From Lachnospiraceae bacterium (GTDB lineage Bacteria > Bacillota > Clostridia > Lachnospirales > Lachnospiraceae), in NCBI GenBank assembly GCA_024695465.1, contig JAILID010000048.1:1-44950 (forward strand): 44,950 nt of DNA. The letters are read 5' to 3'. The position numbers and the translations under genes were made by a program. How positions within the stretch are numbered: position 1 is the stretch's first letter; each line of letters begins with the position of its first letter. Below are positions 26,950-35,126 of the stretch, one piece after another. The notes beneath the pieces are model-generated. The model ran no database searches and had not been told where the DNA came from. It worked only from the letters and a program-made list of their open reading frames with translations.

Positions 26950-28365
26950 ATGACCAACCATAAGAAACCTTTAGGAAAAAGCATCGCGTTTGGCTGCATC
27001 GTCTTTACCACGCTGCTCTGCCTGACCCTCAGCGCGCTGAACTTCTTTAATCTGAGAAACGCCCTCTACCAGCGCTACCAGTCCTACATCTCGGATATCC
27101 TGCGCTATGTGGAGAAACATATTGACCACGAGGATCTGAAAAACTGTATCGAGACCGGAGTCGAGAGCGAGACCTATAAGGAAACCCTGCTCTTCATGGA
27201 CGGCATCATGGACAACTTCGATATCCACTACCTCTACGCCGGCAAGCCGCTGAACCTGAACGACCGCGGCAATTACATGAGCGTTTTTTGCGCGGAGGAT
27301 TATTTCAACCGCTACGTGGACACGGAGGGAAACCTCTATCTGGGCTGGATCTCAGATGATGAATATGACGCCGAAACGATTAAGGAGCTGTTCGACATCA
27401 TGGAACGCGAAGACATCAGCTTCTTTGTGGAAAAAACCGAATGGAGCACAGATTATACCGGCGCGCTGGCCCTGCGAGGCGAAGACGGAGAAGCCTACGC
27501 GTTCCTGGCGGTGGATGTGGACATCACGACGCTGTCTGAAAAGCTTTGGACCCAGGCCCTCGAAAACACGGCGGTCATCCTCGTCCTCGGCAGCCTGTTT
27601 ACTTTCCTCTTCCTGCTCTGGGCCAGGAAAAGCATCTCAAATCCGATCCGGATGCTGGAAAAAGGCGTGGTCGCCTACGCGAAAAACAGCCACGGCCAGC
27701 ACGACCTAAACGCCCTGAAATTCAACGCACCGGTCATCAGGACCGATAATGAGGTAAAATCCCTCTCGGCAGCGATCACAAAGATGACGGAAGACATGCA
27801 GGATTATGTTTCGGAGATACTCAGCGCCGAAGAAAAGACCCGGAACATGAAAGAACTGGCGGATGAGATGAGTGAGCTGGCCATCATCGACTCGCTCACC
27901 GGACTCTGGAACAAGACCGCCTTCAACCGCGAGGCCGAAAAACTGAATCAGGAGATTTCGGAACAAAAAAACCCGCATTTCGGCCTGGCTATGGTCGATC
28001 TTAATTTCCTGAAACGGATCAACGACACTTTCGGCCATGAAAAAGGAGACAAGGCGCTCCGCTCCCTGGCCCGCATCACCCGCACCATTTTTTCCTTTTC
28101 TTCCGTCTACCGCGTCGGAGGCGACGAGTTAATCGTGGTCCTCCAGGGTCAGGATTACGTTAAGAACGAGGCCCTGAAGAGCGTCTTTATCGCGAACACC
28201 GCAAGAACCTATATACCGGAAGAACCCTGGAAGCACGTGTCCGCCGCCATCGGCATCGCTCTTTTTGACCCCAAGGTTGACAACTGCACGCAGGATGTGC
28301 TGGAACGGGCCGACCGGGCCATGTACGCCATGAAGAAGGAAATGAAGGCCGAAAGAAGCGACTAG
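26950..28365 (+). CDS. Membrane-bound diguanylate cyclase (extracellular sensor, HAMP, GGDEF)
   Basis: A 471-residue sensor enzyme predicted to make c-di-GMP. Membrane segment 1 (about 12-32) and segment 2 (about 200-222) bracket an outside domain; a HAMP-like linker (ISNPIRMLEKG) and coiled helix follow; the GGDEF domain (about 310-470) has SLTGLWNKTAF, MVDLNFLKRINDTFGHEKGD and the active-site loop GGDEL (near 390). The last residue differs from the common F but the catalytic acids are kept. No RxxD inhibitory site is present five residues before the loop. The start follows GGAGG at about ten bases. It probably opposes the EAL protein just upstream. Confidence 0.92.
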   Translation: MTNHKKPLGKSIAFGCIVFTTLLCLTLSALNFFNLRNALYQRYQSYISDILRYVEKHIDHEDLKNCIETGVESETYKETLLFMDGIMDNFDIHYLYAGKPLNLNDRGNYMSVFCAEDYFNRYVDTEGNLYLGWISDDEYDAETIKELFDIMEREDISFFVEKTEWSTDYTGALALRGEDGEAYAFLAVDVDITTLSEKLWTQALENTAVILVLGSLFTFLFLLWARKSISNPIRMLEKGVVAYAKNSHGQHDLNALKFNAPVIRTDNEVKSLSAAITKMTEDMQDYVSEILSAEEKTRNMKELADEMSELAIIDSLTGLWNKTAFNREAEKLNQEISEQKNPHFGLAMVDLNFLKRINDTFGHEKGDKALRSLARITRTIFSFSSVYRVGGDELIVVLQGQDYVKNEALKSVFIANTARTYIPEEPWKHVSAAIGIALFDPKVDNCTQDVLERADRAMYAMKKEMKAERSD

Positions 28366-28400
28366 ACACGGCAGGAACTACCGGATTCCTCCCGCAAAGA

Positions 28401-28429
28401 TTGTTTTTTTCCGGCAGATGTGTTATGAT
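28401..28429 (+). promoter_or_regulatory. Promoter of the flavodoxin-like gene
   Basis: TTGTTT (28401-28406), a 17-bp spacer and TATGAT (28424-28429) with an extended TGT just before it. Confidence 0.6.
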
Positions 28430-28499
28430 TCAGGGAAATATGCGTGCCCAGGCCTGCGCCGCGCCATATGATAATCTATTTTTAAAAAGGAGAAACGCC

Positions 28500-29003
28500 A
28501 TGAAATATTCTATGTTCTATCAGTCCCCCGGCGGCAACACGAAGCTGCTCGCGGATACTTTTGAAGCTTATTTAAAGGAAGCCGGCGCCGAAAAGGTGGA
28601 AAAGGCAGAAGACGCCGATCTCGTCTTCGTTGGCTTCTGGACCGAGCAGGGCGACGCGAACAAGGGCGTCCGGGAATATATGCGGACCCTCCGCGACCGC
28701 AAGGTTTTCCTCTTCGGCACCGCAGGCTTCGGCGACAGCCAGACCTATTTTGACGGGATCCTGGAGAAGGCCGAAGACAGCCTGACCGATTCCAATGAGA
28801 TCGTCGGCCGCTTTATGTGCCAGGGCAAAATGCCCGAAGCCTTCCGCGACAAATACGAGGCGGACAAGAAGGAGATCGCCTATCAGGGCCCCCACTATGA
28901 CCTCATGATCACGAACTTTGACAAGGCCCTCTCCCATCCGGATGAGACGGATCTTGAAAATGCAAAGAAGGCTGCCGCCGCAGCGGCCGCAAAATTCATC
29001 TGA
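28500..29003 (+). CDS. Flavodoxin family protein
   Basis: A 167-residue single-domain flavodoxin, an FMN-binding electron carrier. The phosphate loop is QSPGGNTKLLAD, an unusual form of the T-x-T-G-x-T loop; GFWTEQGDANKG, FLFGTAGFGDS and RFMCQGKMP follow at the positions of the other FMN loops. The overall pattern, with the MCQGKMP segment, is like the BilS-type flavodoxins that accompany bilirubin reductase in gut Clostridia, but no reductase gene lies next to it, so that name is only tentative. The ATG at 28500 has AAGGAG eight bases upstream; upstream in-frame ATGs lack a site. It is monocistronic and ends at a strong terminator. Confidence 0.85.
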   Translation: MKYSMFYQSPGGNTKLLADTFEAYLKEAGAEKVEKAEDADLVFVGFWTEQGDANKGVREYMRTLRDRKVFLFGTAGFGDSQTYFDGILEKAEDSLTDSNEIVGRFMCQGKMPEAFRDKYEADKKEIAYQGPHYDLMITNFDKALSHPDETDLENAKKAAAAAAAKFI

Positions 29004-29036
29004 AGGCTTCCGTAAACGCATAACCCCAAAAAAACA

Positions 29037-29076
29037 GAGGCTCCGCACCCTTCTCGAGTGCGAAGCCTCCTTTTTT
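29037..29076. terminator. Terminator between flavodoxin and glutathione peroxidase genes
   Basis: Stem GAGGCTCCGCAC/GTGCGAAGCCTC (29037-29048 with 29058-29069, one mismatch) with six T after it on the plus strand and a run of A before it, so it can serve both converging genes. Confidence 0.88.
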
Positions 29077-29107
29077 CACTCGCGCAGCCGATGCGGCGCT
29101 CCCTGTC

Positions 29108-29647
29108 TTACAGCAGAGCCTTCACGCAGGCTTCCACATCCGCCATGGGAGCGGTCGGCTCAAAGCGGGCAACGACATTTCCTTCACGGTCGACGATGAA
29201 TTTCGTGAAGTTCCATTTGATGTCCGCCTTCTTGTCCCAATCCGGATCCGCTTCCCCGAGCAGCTTCTCCAGGATCCCCTTCAGCTCATGGTCGCCGAAG
29301 CCCTCAAAGCCCTTCTGGGACTTCAGATAGGTGTAAAGGGGCAGTTCATTTTCCCCGTTCACGTCCGACTTCTTCATCTGCGGGAACGTGGTGTTGAAAT
29401 GCATCGTGCAGAATTCATGGATCTCGTCGTCGCTTCCGGGCGCCTGGCCGCCGAACTGATTGCATGGAATGTCGAAAATCTCCAGCCCCTTGTCATGGTA
29501 ATCCCTGTACATCTGCTCGATCGGCGCGTAATGCGGCGTAAAACCGCAGCCCGTAGCGGTATTGACGATCATGAGAACCTTGCCCTTGTAGTCGGCCAGG
29601 TTCACGGCTGCGCCTTTTCTGTCCGTCAATGTGTAATCATAGATCAT
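29108..29647 (-). CDS. Glutathione peroxidase family thiol peroxidase
   Basis: A 179-residue peroxidase of the glutathione peroxidase family, which reduces peroxides; bacterial cysteine forms usually use thioredoxin. The peroxidatic cysteine is C34 in NTATGCGFTPHY, not selenocysteine. The catalytic glutamine is in CNQFGGQAPG and the Trp-Asn pair in IKWNFTKFIVDREG. A further cysteine in HEFCTMHF sits where the resolving cysteine of thioredoxin-dependent members is found. AGGAGG precedes the ATG by nine bases. It is a single-gene unit facing the flavodoxin gene; both are redox proteins, but no direct link can be shown. Confidence 0.94.
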   Translation of the reverse strand: MIYDYTLTDRKGAAVNLADYKGKVLMIVNTATGCGFTPHYAPIEQMYRDYHDKGLEIFDIPCNQFGGQAPGSDDEIHEFCTMHFNTTFPQMKKSDVNGENELPLYTYLKSQKGFEGFGDHELKGILEKLLGEADPDWDKKADIKWNFTKFIVDREGNVVARFEPTAPMADVEACVKALL

Positions 29648-29709
29648 GTTTTCAATCCTCCTTTCAGATTGCCTGATAAAATTCCGGCCGCGGCCGGTCT
29701 GACTCCTAC

Positions 29710-29715
29710 ATTATA
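29710..29715 (-). promoter_or_regulatory. Extended -10 of the peroxidase gene
   Basis: Minus-strand TGTTATAAT: a perfect -10 (29710-29715) with the extended TG motif. The -35 is poor, as is usual for extended -10 promoters. Confidence 0.6.
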
Positions 29716-29811
29716 ACATGCCCTTTAACCCTTCGCATCTAAAAAAGCGCGCCGCAGACAAAAGTTCAGGATTTTATCATAGATTTTCCTTCTTGCGGCA
29801 GCTGCCGCTTT

Positions 29812-29843
29812 TCCGACGGCGCGGCTGACGCCGCGCTGTCGGA
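29812..29843. repeat. GC-rich inverted repeat
   Basis: TCCGAC-GG-CGCGGC pairs with GCCGCG-CT-GTCGGA (29812-29825 with 29830-29843). It lies about 100 bases after the hydrolase stop on the minus strand, but no T-run follows on either strand. A shorter palindrome GCGGCAGCTGCCGC lies next to it (29795-29808). It may end transcription weakly or be a relic. Confidence 0.5.
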
Positions 29844-29939
29844 ATACTGCCTGCCGAAACCGCGATAAGAGGCCTTCCGATATAGCCCTTCAGGGAACCT
29901 TCCCTGCCGGACTGGCTGCCCGGGTGAAATATCCTCACG

Positions 29940-31136
29940 CTATTCCTGATTTACCCGGTCCATATACGCCATCCAGCTGAGGATCGTATCGAGAGCCAGC
30001 TTCGGATTCCCGACATTGCAGTGGTCTCCGGCCTCCTGGCTGCTCTTCAGCTCAACATAGGTGAGCGAGTGGGTATTGGTCAAGAGGTCCAGCTCCCTGC
30101 CCGCCAGCGTCCTGTCGATCATAATATCCCGGTCTGCCCCGAGGATAAGCATGTCCTGGTTCACCAGCTTCGCGCAGTTCCTCAAATCAAAATTTTCAAT
30201 CAGATGTCCCAGCTCCGATACTTTTTCGACTCCGTAACTGCGGCACATATCGCTGATCGTCAGCGCGCCGAGATCACCTTTTTTCCGCATCGACTCAAAT
30301 TTTCTATCGATGAGGCCGTCGCCCTTCATTTTCAAAAGGTTTTTCAGCAGCTTAACCGTCTGCTCCCCCATCTGGCCGGCAAAAACATCCCAGGTTCCCG
30401 GATAGACCGACCAGGCGACTACCCGGCTGATCCGCTTGTCAAAAGCCGCGGCCCGCGGAGCAAAGTAACCGCCGAGGGAAATCCCGATGATCGCGGCGTC
30501 ATGAAGGTCATACTTCTCCGTAATGGCTTTCGTCGTCTTTTCCCACTGCCAGGTAAACGGGCAGTTCTGGTTTCGGATCACCTCACCCTGTCCGGGACCC
30601 TCATAGAGGTAGACTTCATAGCCATTTTCCCGCAAATAGAGCATGGGGAAGAAAAACTCTTCCATATAGGAGTCGTTTCCGCCATGCATCAGGATCAGGC
30701 CTTTTGCTTTTCCTTCCGGAAGGCAATGGAGGATCGGAAGCGAGGTCTTCTTATTGTATTTCGCCCGGAGCCTCTCCACGATCGGAGTCCCGCCCTCAAA
30801 ATAATCTCCGAAATATTCATAGAAAAGATTCCTTGCCCGCCTGTAATTGGGAAGCTTATCCGGATCCGAATAGGATGTGTAGAAATCCGCCATACGGTAA
30901 TAAGCGATCGCGTTCTCCATGCGGTCTTCGCTCTCTGCTTTCTCTCCCAGCTTAAGAAGCTCCTCCTTCCAGTCGTTAAAATCCCTTATATTACAGCCGA
31001 TCGCCCTGATCTCGTCGAGATCGCCGCCGCTCCAGTTGACGGTGCGGCAGAGCTGGTAATTAAAATGCTCCTCTCCGCTTAAACGGTACATGCCCTTCTT
31101 AAACGTGATGGGCGTACGAATATCATACCTATTCAT
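29940..31136 (-). CDS. Alpha/beta hydrolase family protein
   Basis: A 398-residue cytoplasmic protein with an N-terminal helical part of about 130 residues followed by an alpha/beta-hydrolase fold, an arrangement seen in FrsA/2,6-dihydroxypseudooxynicotine-hydrolase-like enzymes. The oxyanion segment is LILMHGGNDSYMEE; the nucleophile elbow is GISLGGYF (serine near 219); the acid is probably in GADRDIM and the histidine in GDHCNVGN. So the catalytic triad appears intact, but the substrate is unknown. It is transcribed alone, divergent from a GGDEF gene. Start chosen at the ATG giving MNRYDIRTP; the ribosome binding site (AAGAATATG region) is weak. Confidence 0.8.
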   Translation of the reverse strand: MNRYDIRTPITFKKGMYRLSGEEHFNYQLCRTVNWSGGDLDEIRAIGCNIRDFNDWKEELLKLGEKAESEDRMENAIAYYRMADFYTSYSDPDKLPNYRRARNLFYEYFGDYFEGGTPIVERLRAKYNKKTSLPILHCLPEGKAKGLILMHGGNDSYMEEFFFPMLYLRENGYEVYLYEGPGQGEVIRNQNCPFTWQWEKTTKAITEKYDLHDAAIIGISLGGYFAPRAAAFDKRISRVVAWSVYPGTWDVFAGQMGEQTVKLLKNLLKMKGDGLIDRKFESMRKKGDLGALTISDMCRSYGVEKVSELGHLIENFDLRNCAKLVNQDMLILGADRDIMIDRTLAGRELDLLTNTHSLTYVELKSSQEAGDHCNVGNPKLALDTILSWMAYMDRVNQE

Positions 31137-31305
31137 ATTCTTTGCTCCTCTGCCACCTACGATCCCGCTATGCGTTCCCTGCGTTTACACTGTCATTATA
31201 TTCCTTATACGGCATGCTTTCAAAGCTCATTCATTCCCTTCCTCTTTCAGGGAACGGCTGTTTTCAAGGACGCCGGTTCTCTGTCGATATAATATGGCTT
31301 TTTCC
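31137..31305. other. Intergenic stretch, no gene recognised
   Basis: Part of a 319-base gap between divergent genes. A TATAAT on the plus strand (31288-31293) has no -35 at a suitable distance. No RNA gene was seen. Confidence 0.4.
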
Positions 31306-31335
31306 TTGCCTTTTCCTATGCGCTCATAGTATGAT
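31306..31335 (+). promoter_or_regulatory. Possible promoter of the second GGDEF gene
   Basis: TTGCCT (31306-31311), an 18-bp spacer and TATGAT (31330-31335), about 120 bases before the start codon. Confidence 0.45.
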
Positions 31336-31455
31336 AATAAGTAACGGTTACGCCATAAGCACGGCGGAACCTGCTTCTTCGAATCCTTTCCGGGAAATAA
31401 AATTCAATCCGCAGGCTGAGTCTTACGGAAATTATAAATGAGTCAGGAGATCAAC

Positions 31456-32535
31456 ATGGGCATATTACATGATTATTTAAGCCAGATTGCTCCGGAAGCG
31501 GACAATGACCAGCCTTCCTACTACCAAACCGCCCTTACGGCCTGCGAATGGATACTCGTCGTTTATTTTATACTGTTCTTTCTTATTGCCTCCCTGCACT
31601 TCCGCCATCCGGAGCTGCTTCCTGCCGTCATGGCCGCGGCCACTCTTTTCTGCCGCTATCACGTGGCGGCTTTCCCCCTCAGAAGAAACCTTTTCTTCTA
31701 TTCAGCCATTAACCTGATCTGGTGCGCCTGGTTTGTCATGACCTACGGATGGAACAGCGGAGGACAGCATTTTCTGATCCCGATTCTCATCCTGATCTTC
31801 TTCAACATCTATGATCCGCCGATCCTCAAGATTCTTTATTTTATCCTGCTGATCATTTTTCGGCTGGGTCTCTTTGTGTTCTCTCTTTCCTACGCTTCAT
31901 CTATTCAGCTGGATATCTTCACCAGTATCCTTTTCCAGTTTTTCAACAGTCTCACCTTCTTCCTGCTCCTGGCCTGCCTCTGCATCATCTTCAGCAGCAG
32001 CATCCAGGATACGGAGAGAAAACTCCGCATTGACAATTACGAACTCCACCTAGCGGCCGGTACGGATCCGCTTACGCATCTCCCCAACCGCCGGGCCCTT
32101 CTGGACACGATCGGAACCTTCCGGGAGAAATCGCCTTCCGATATCTTCTGCGTGGCGATCGCGGATATCGACCACTTCAAGCATATCAACGACACCTACG
32201 GGCATAACTGCGGCGATTATACGCTGAGACAATTAGGAGAATGCTTTCTGAAAGACGCCCGCGCGAATCACTATCACGTCTGCCGCTGGGGCGGAGAAGA
32301 GTTCTGCTTCTTCCTTCCGGGAACCAATATCGATAACGCAGGCTGCCTCATGCATGAGCTGTGCCAGACGGTCCGCAAGATGCCTCTTTCTTTCGAGGAT
32401 GTTAATTATTCCATCACGATCACCATAGGCGTCGAGGAAAACGATTTCTCCTCCTCCCTGGACCGCATTCTGGCGGAAGCCGACGCGAAGCTCTACTCCG
32501 GAAAACGCGCCGGAAGGGACCGGGTCGTTTTTTAA
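31456..32535 (+). CDS. Membrane-bound diguanylate cyclase (GGEEF)
   Basis: A 359-residue enzyme predicted to make c-di-GMP. Five to six hydrophobic segments fill residues 25-200; a short linker leads to the GGDEF domain (about 205-359) with DPLTHLPNRRALL, IADIDHFKHINDTYGHNCGD and a canonical GGEEF loop (near 278). The four residues at the usual inhibitory-site position do not form RxxD. The ATG at 31456 has AGGAG six bases upstream; an earlier in-frame ATG at 31438 lacks one. The gene ends in a four-base overlap with the convergent DNA glycosylase gene, so no terminator separates them. Confidence 0.92.
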   Translation: MGILHDYLSQIAPEADNDQPSYYQTALTACEWILVVYFILFFLIASLHFRHPELLPAVMAAATLFCRYHVAAFPLRRNLFFYSAINLIWCAWFVMTYGWNSGGQHFLIPILILIFFNIYDPPILKILYFILLIIFRLGLFVFSLSYASSIQLDIFTSILFQFFNSLTFFLLLACLCIIFSSSIQDTERKLRIDNYELHLAAGTDPLTHLPNRRALLDTIGTFREKSPSDIFCVAIADIDHFKHINDTYGHNCGDYTLRQLGECFLKDARANHYHVCRWGGEEFCFFLPGTNIDNAGCLMHELCQTVRKMPLSFEDVNYSITITIGVEENDFSSSLDRILAEADAKLYSGKRAGRDRVVF

Positions 32536-33038
32536 GGGTCTTCCGGAACCAGAAGCGCCCCGCGCCAGGCCCTGATCAGCCTCTCCTCGCTCCAGGCGGC
32601 GTTAGCCGGAGAAGTAGAAGGCAGGCAGATACAATCCCGCCCCAGCAAGGGGGCCATATATTTCTGATAAAGCTTAAAAGCCGTCCGCCCGTTGGCGCAG
32701 ATCCGACGGATATCCGCAGCCGCGAGGATCAAAGAGAGGTCATTGGGAACAGCATTCCGGATGCTTGAATCAGACGACCCCTCTATATCGCAGGAGGCGA
32801 TGACATCCCAGGCCGCGATCCCGTGCCTCAAAAGAAAGGCCTTCTTTTCCGGAATGCCGGAAGGCAGCTCGTCTTCAAATACCGCTGCCAGAACCCTCCA
32901 ATAGCGGTTTTGCGGATGTCCGTAGAAAAAACCCGTTTCCCGGGACTTGACGGAAGGAAAACTCCCGAGAATGAGAATCGAAGAGCTGCTGTCATAGACA
33001 GGAGGAATGGGGTGGATCTGATGTCCTCTTTCAGCCAT
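32532..33038 (-). CDS. DNA-deoxyinosine glycosylase (hypoxanthine-DNA glycosylase, UDG superfamily)
   Basis: A 168-residue base-excision repair enzyme of the UDG superfamily family 6 type, which removes hypoxanthine formed by adenine deamination. The first active-site motif reads ILILGSFPSVKSRETGFFYG followed by HPQNRYW, characteristic of this family, and the second motif is LPSTSPANA. It starts one base after the lipoprotein gene stop, so the two are probably co-transcribed and coupled, with the HD-GYP gene further upstream on the same strand. Length is normal. Its 3' end overlaps the GGDEF gene stop on the other strand by four bases. Confidence 0.92.
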   Translation of the reverse strand: MAERGHQIHPIPPVYDSSSSILILGSFPSVKSRETGFFYGHPQNRYWRVLAAVFEDELPSGIPEKKAFLLRHGIAAWDVIASCDIEGSSDSSIRNAVPNDLSLILAAADIRRICANGRTAFKLYQKYMAPLLGRDCICLPSTSPANAAWSEERLIRAWRGALLVPEDP

Positions 33039-33039
33039 G

Positions 33040-33519
33040 TCACTGCCTCAGAAAGATCACATTTCTCCGGTTTCCGCCCTCCGAAAAGTACATGGGGATC
33101 CGATCGGGCCTAACCGTGTTGACGCCCGAAACAACACTCCCCTCTTCGGACACGACCGCCATCTGCACTACAGCCTCCTGATCCCCGACTGTAAGCTTCA
33201 TCTCATGGGCGGCGTCATACCGCACCTCAACGCTGCCGACCGGGGGAAGATCGCCGCTCAGGAATACGTAGCTTCCGCTCTGCTCTCCTTCCGGAAGTCC
33301 CAGAAGGGCCGCAAGCTCGCTGTTGAAATCTATGACGACCGTTTCCCCGTCTCCGTTAAAAGTCATGCTCCCGCAGTCAGACACAAAAGTACCCTCATGG
33401 TTTTCCGGCGCCGGCGTATCCGGCTCGTAAGGCCGGTTTCCTGTATCAGCGCAGCCGTAAGAAAAAAACAGCGCTGTAAAAAGAACAGCCGCTGCCAATC
33501 CTCTGCACATCTTCTTCAA
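33040..33519 (-). CDS. Small putative lipoprotein
   Basis: A 159-residue predicted lipoprotein of unknown function. After a positive start (KKMCRG) and a hydrophobic stretch, FFSYGC resembles a lipobox with cysteine near residue 23, followed by a Pro/Asp/Glu-rich linker and a small beta-rich domain. The start is probably TTG at 33519: AAGGAGG lies seven bases upstream, while a longer frame from 33570 has no ribosome binding site and would bury the signal peptide. It follows the HD-GYP gene after 74 bases and runs into the DNA glycosylase gene one base later, so it may belong to a three-gene unit. Confidence 0.7.
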   Translation of the reverse strand: MKKMCRGLAAAVLFTALFFSYGCADTGNRPYEPDTPAPENHEGTFVSDCGSMTFNGDGETVVIDFNSELAALLGLPEGEQSGSYVFLSGDLPPVGSVEVRYDAAHEMKLTVGDQEAVVQMAVVSEEGSVVSGVNTVRPDRIPMYFSEGGNRRNVIFLRQ

Positions 33520-33593
33520 TTTCCTACCTCCTTTCAAAAGGGCGAATCTTCTTTCTATATAATTATACATTATATTGAAAGAAATGTCTCCCC

Positions 33594-34865
33594 TCAGAAA
33601 GAAACAAGCTCCTTTTTTCTGTTATTTTCCCGCTCCATAGCATAATATCTCTCAAGCTTCGGACGGGCCGCCTCGTAATATTTTTGAAGCTTTGCGTCAA
33701 ACTGGGTCCCCATCCCATCCAAAATGATCTCGTTCGCCTTCTCAAAGGAATAAGCTTCCTTGTAAACCCTCTTACTTACCAGCGCGTCATAGACGTCCGC
33801 GACAGCCATAATCCTCGCCTCCAGAGGAATCTCATCACCCTTAAGCCCCTCCGGGTAGCCGCTGCCATCCATGCGTTCGTGGTGATAATGCGCCACATTC
33901 TCGGCAATGCGGCAAAATTCCTCATCCGTACCGTTCAGGATGTCATGGAGGATCCGAGCCCCCTCCGCAGGGTGTTTTTTCATTTTCTCATATTCTTCCG
34001 ACGTATAAAGACCCGGTTTCCGCAGGATGACATCATCCACGGCAATCTTGCCGACATCGTGCAGGGGAGCGGCCTTAATAATGTTTTCACAAAAATCTTC
34101 CGTAATCCCAAAAGCCCCCTCTTCCTTCATGGCCTCTACCAGAAAACGCACCCCCATACTGGTCCTGCGGATATGCCCTCCGGTAGAATTATCCCGGCTT
34201 TCGACCATGGTCGCCATCCCCATCACCAGGCGGGCGTTCAGATGGGTCTGCACTTCCGCCAGCTTTTTCGTGGAGGCTTCGTAGTAATATCTTCTGAAAC
34301 GGCTCCTGTTGATCACATGGCTGGTAAGGAGCCCTGCCATGGAAAAAATGAAGAGATTCATCAGTCCCCAGTTGTATACGGGAGGGTCGATCACCCCTCT
34401 GCCAAGGACGCAGTACGCGGCTATTGTAATTCCCAGGGTAAGGATCACGCGAATGGAAGGATCGATGAAGCAGTTGGGAATAATCACAACCATTGCGATC
34501 ATGGTCGCGGTCCTGTCAAAAGGCTGGAAAACCGCGATTCCGATGCCCACCATGAGGATGGACAGCGTAAGGAGATACTTGACCGGGTGAAGCAGCCAGG
34601 GAAAACGCTTTACAAGAAAAACCGAACAAAACCAGGTAATGGCCGCACAGATAAGCCCCCCTGCATAGGCCGGCCTGCATTTGGCGTAGGCCTCCAGAAA
34701 AAGAGACAGAATGAGGCTCAGGATCCAGAAAAGGCCGATAGATACTGACCAGTACACAATAGCGACCCGATTCATTTCCTCTATATGCTTCCGCACCTGC
34801 TGATAGTTATACCGCCCGAGCCCGGCGTAAAATAGTTCATTATAGATTCGGGAAAATACGCGCAT
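33594..34865 (-). CDS. Membrane-bound HD-GYP domain phosphodiesterase
   Basis: A 423-residue protein with an N-terminal block of about six membrane segments (35-190) and a C-terminal HD-GYP domain (about 210-400). Catalytic motifs are complete: HIRRTS, LHDVGKI (near 268), HPAEGARIL, HYHHERMDGSGYP (HD-GYP proper) and AVADVYDAL. HD-GYP proteins break c-di-GMP down to GMP; some act on other cyclic dinucleotides. It stands next to GGDEF and EAL genes, which favours c-di-GMP. A plausible promoter (TTGTGG-17-TATAAC) lies about 75 bases upstream, and the ATG follows GGGGGACGGCG closely. Confidence 0.9.
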   Translation of the reverse strand: MRVFSRIYNELFYAGLGRYNYQQVRKHIEEMNRVAIVYWSVSIGLFWILSLILSLFLEAYAKCRPAYAGGLICAAITWFCSVFLVKRFPWLLHPVKYLLTLSILMVGIGIAVFQPFDRTATMIAMVVIIPNCFIDPSIRVILTLGITIAAYCVLGRGVIDPPVYNWGLMNLFIFSMAGLLTSHVINRSRFRRYYYEASTKKLAEVQTHLNARLVMGMATMVESRDNSTGGHIRRTSMGVRFLVEAMKEEGAFGITEDFCENIIKAAPLHDVGKIAVDDVILRKPGLYTSEEYEKMKKHPAEGARILHDILNGTDEEFCRIAENVAHYHHERMDGSGYPEGLKGDEIPLEARIMAVADVYDALVSKRVYKEAYSFEKANEIILDGMGTQFDAKLQKYYEAARPKLERYYAMERENNRKKELVSF

Positions 34866-34940
34866 CGCCGTCCCCCTTTCCGGATGATTAACCCCCGCCG
34901 TTTAATCATAAGCGCCTTACAGTAACGTTAATTTTTTTAT

Positions 34941-34969
34941 GTTATACATCAAAACACTTAATTCCACAA
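34941..34969 (-). promoter_or_regulatory. Promoter of the HD-GYP gene
   Basis: Minus-strand TTGTGG (34964-34969), a 17-bp spacer and TATAAC (34941-34946). Confidence 0.6.
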
Positions 34970-35092
34970 GAGGTTACCATGTAAAATGAAGAGCTTTTGG
35001 GGCAATTCTGCGGGATTTACGGCATAAGGCAGCCGTATCTTCCTTTTGCTTAAGAATTCCTCCGGGTTGCGCGGGTCTGCGCCGCTAATAAC

Positions 35093-35120
35093 ATATGCCG
35101 CGGCGCCAACCGCGGCATAT
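35093..35120 (-). terminator. Probable terminator of the DUF2142 gene
   Basis: A perfect 11-bp stem ATATGCCGCGG/CCGCGGCATAT with a six-base loop lies directly after the stop. The T-tract downstream on the minus strand is poor (GTTATTAG), so efficiency is uncertain. Confidence 0.55.
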
Positions 35121-35126
35121 CCATTT

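Noticed and set aside
29795-29843. Strong GC-rich hairpins as the terminator of the hydrolase gene
   Set aside because: No T-run follows on the minus strand, so they are listed only as an inverted repeat.
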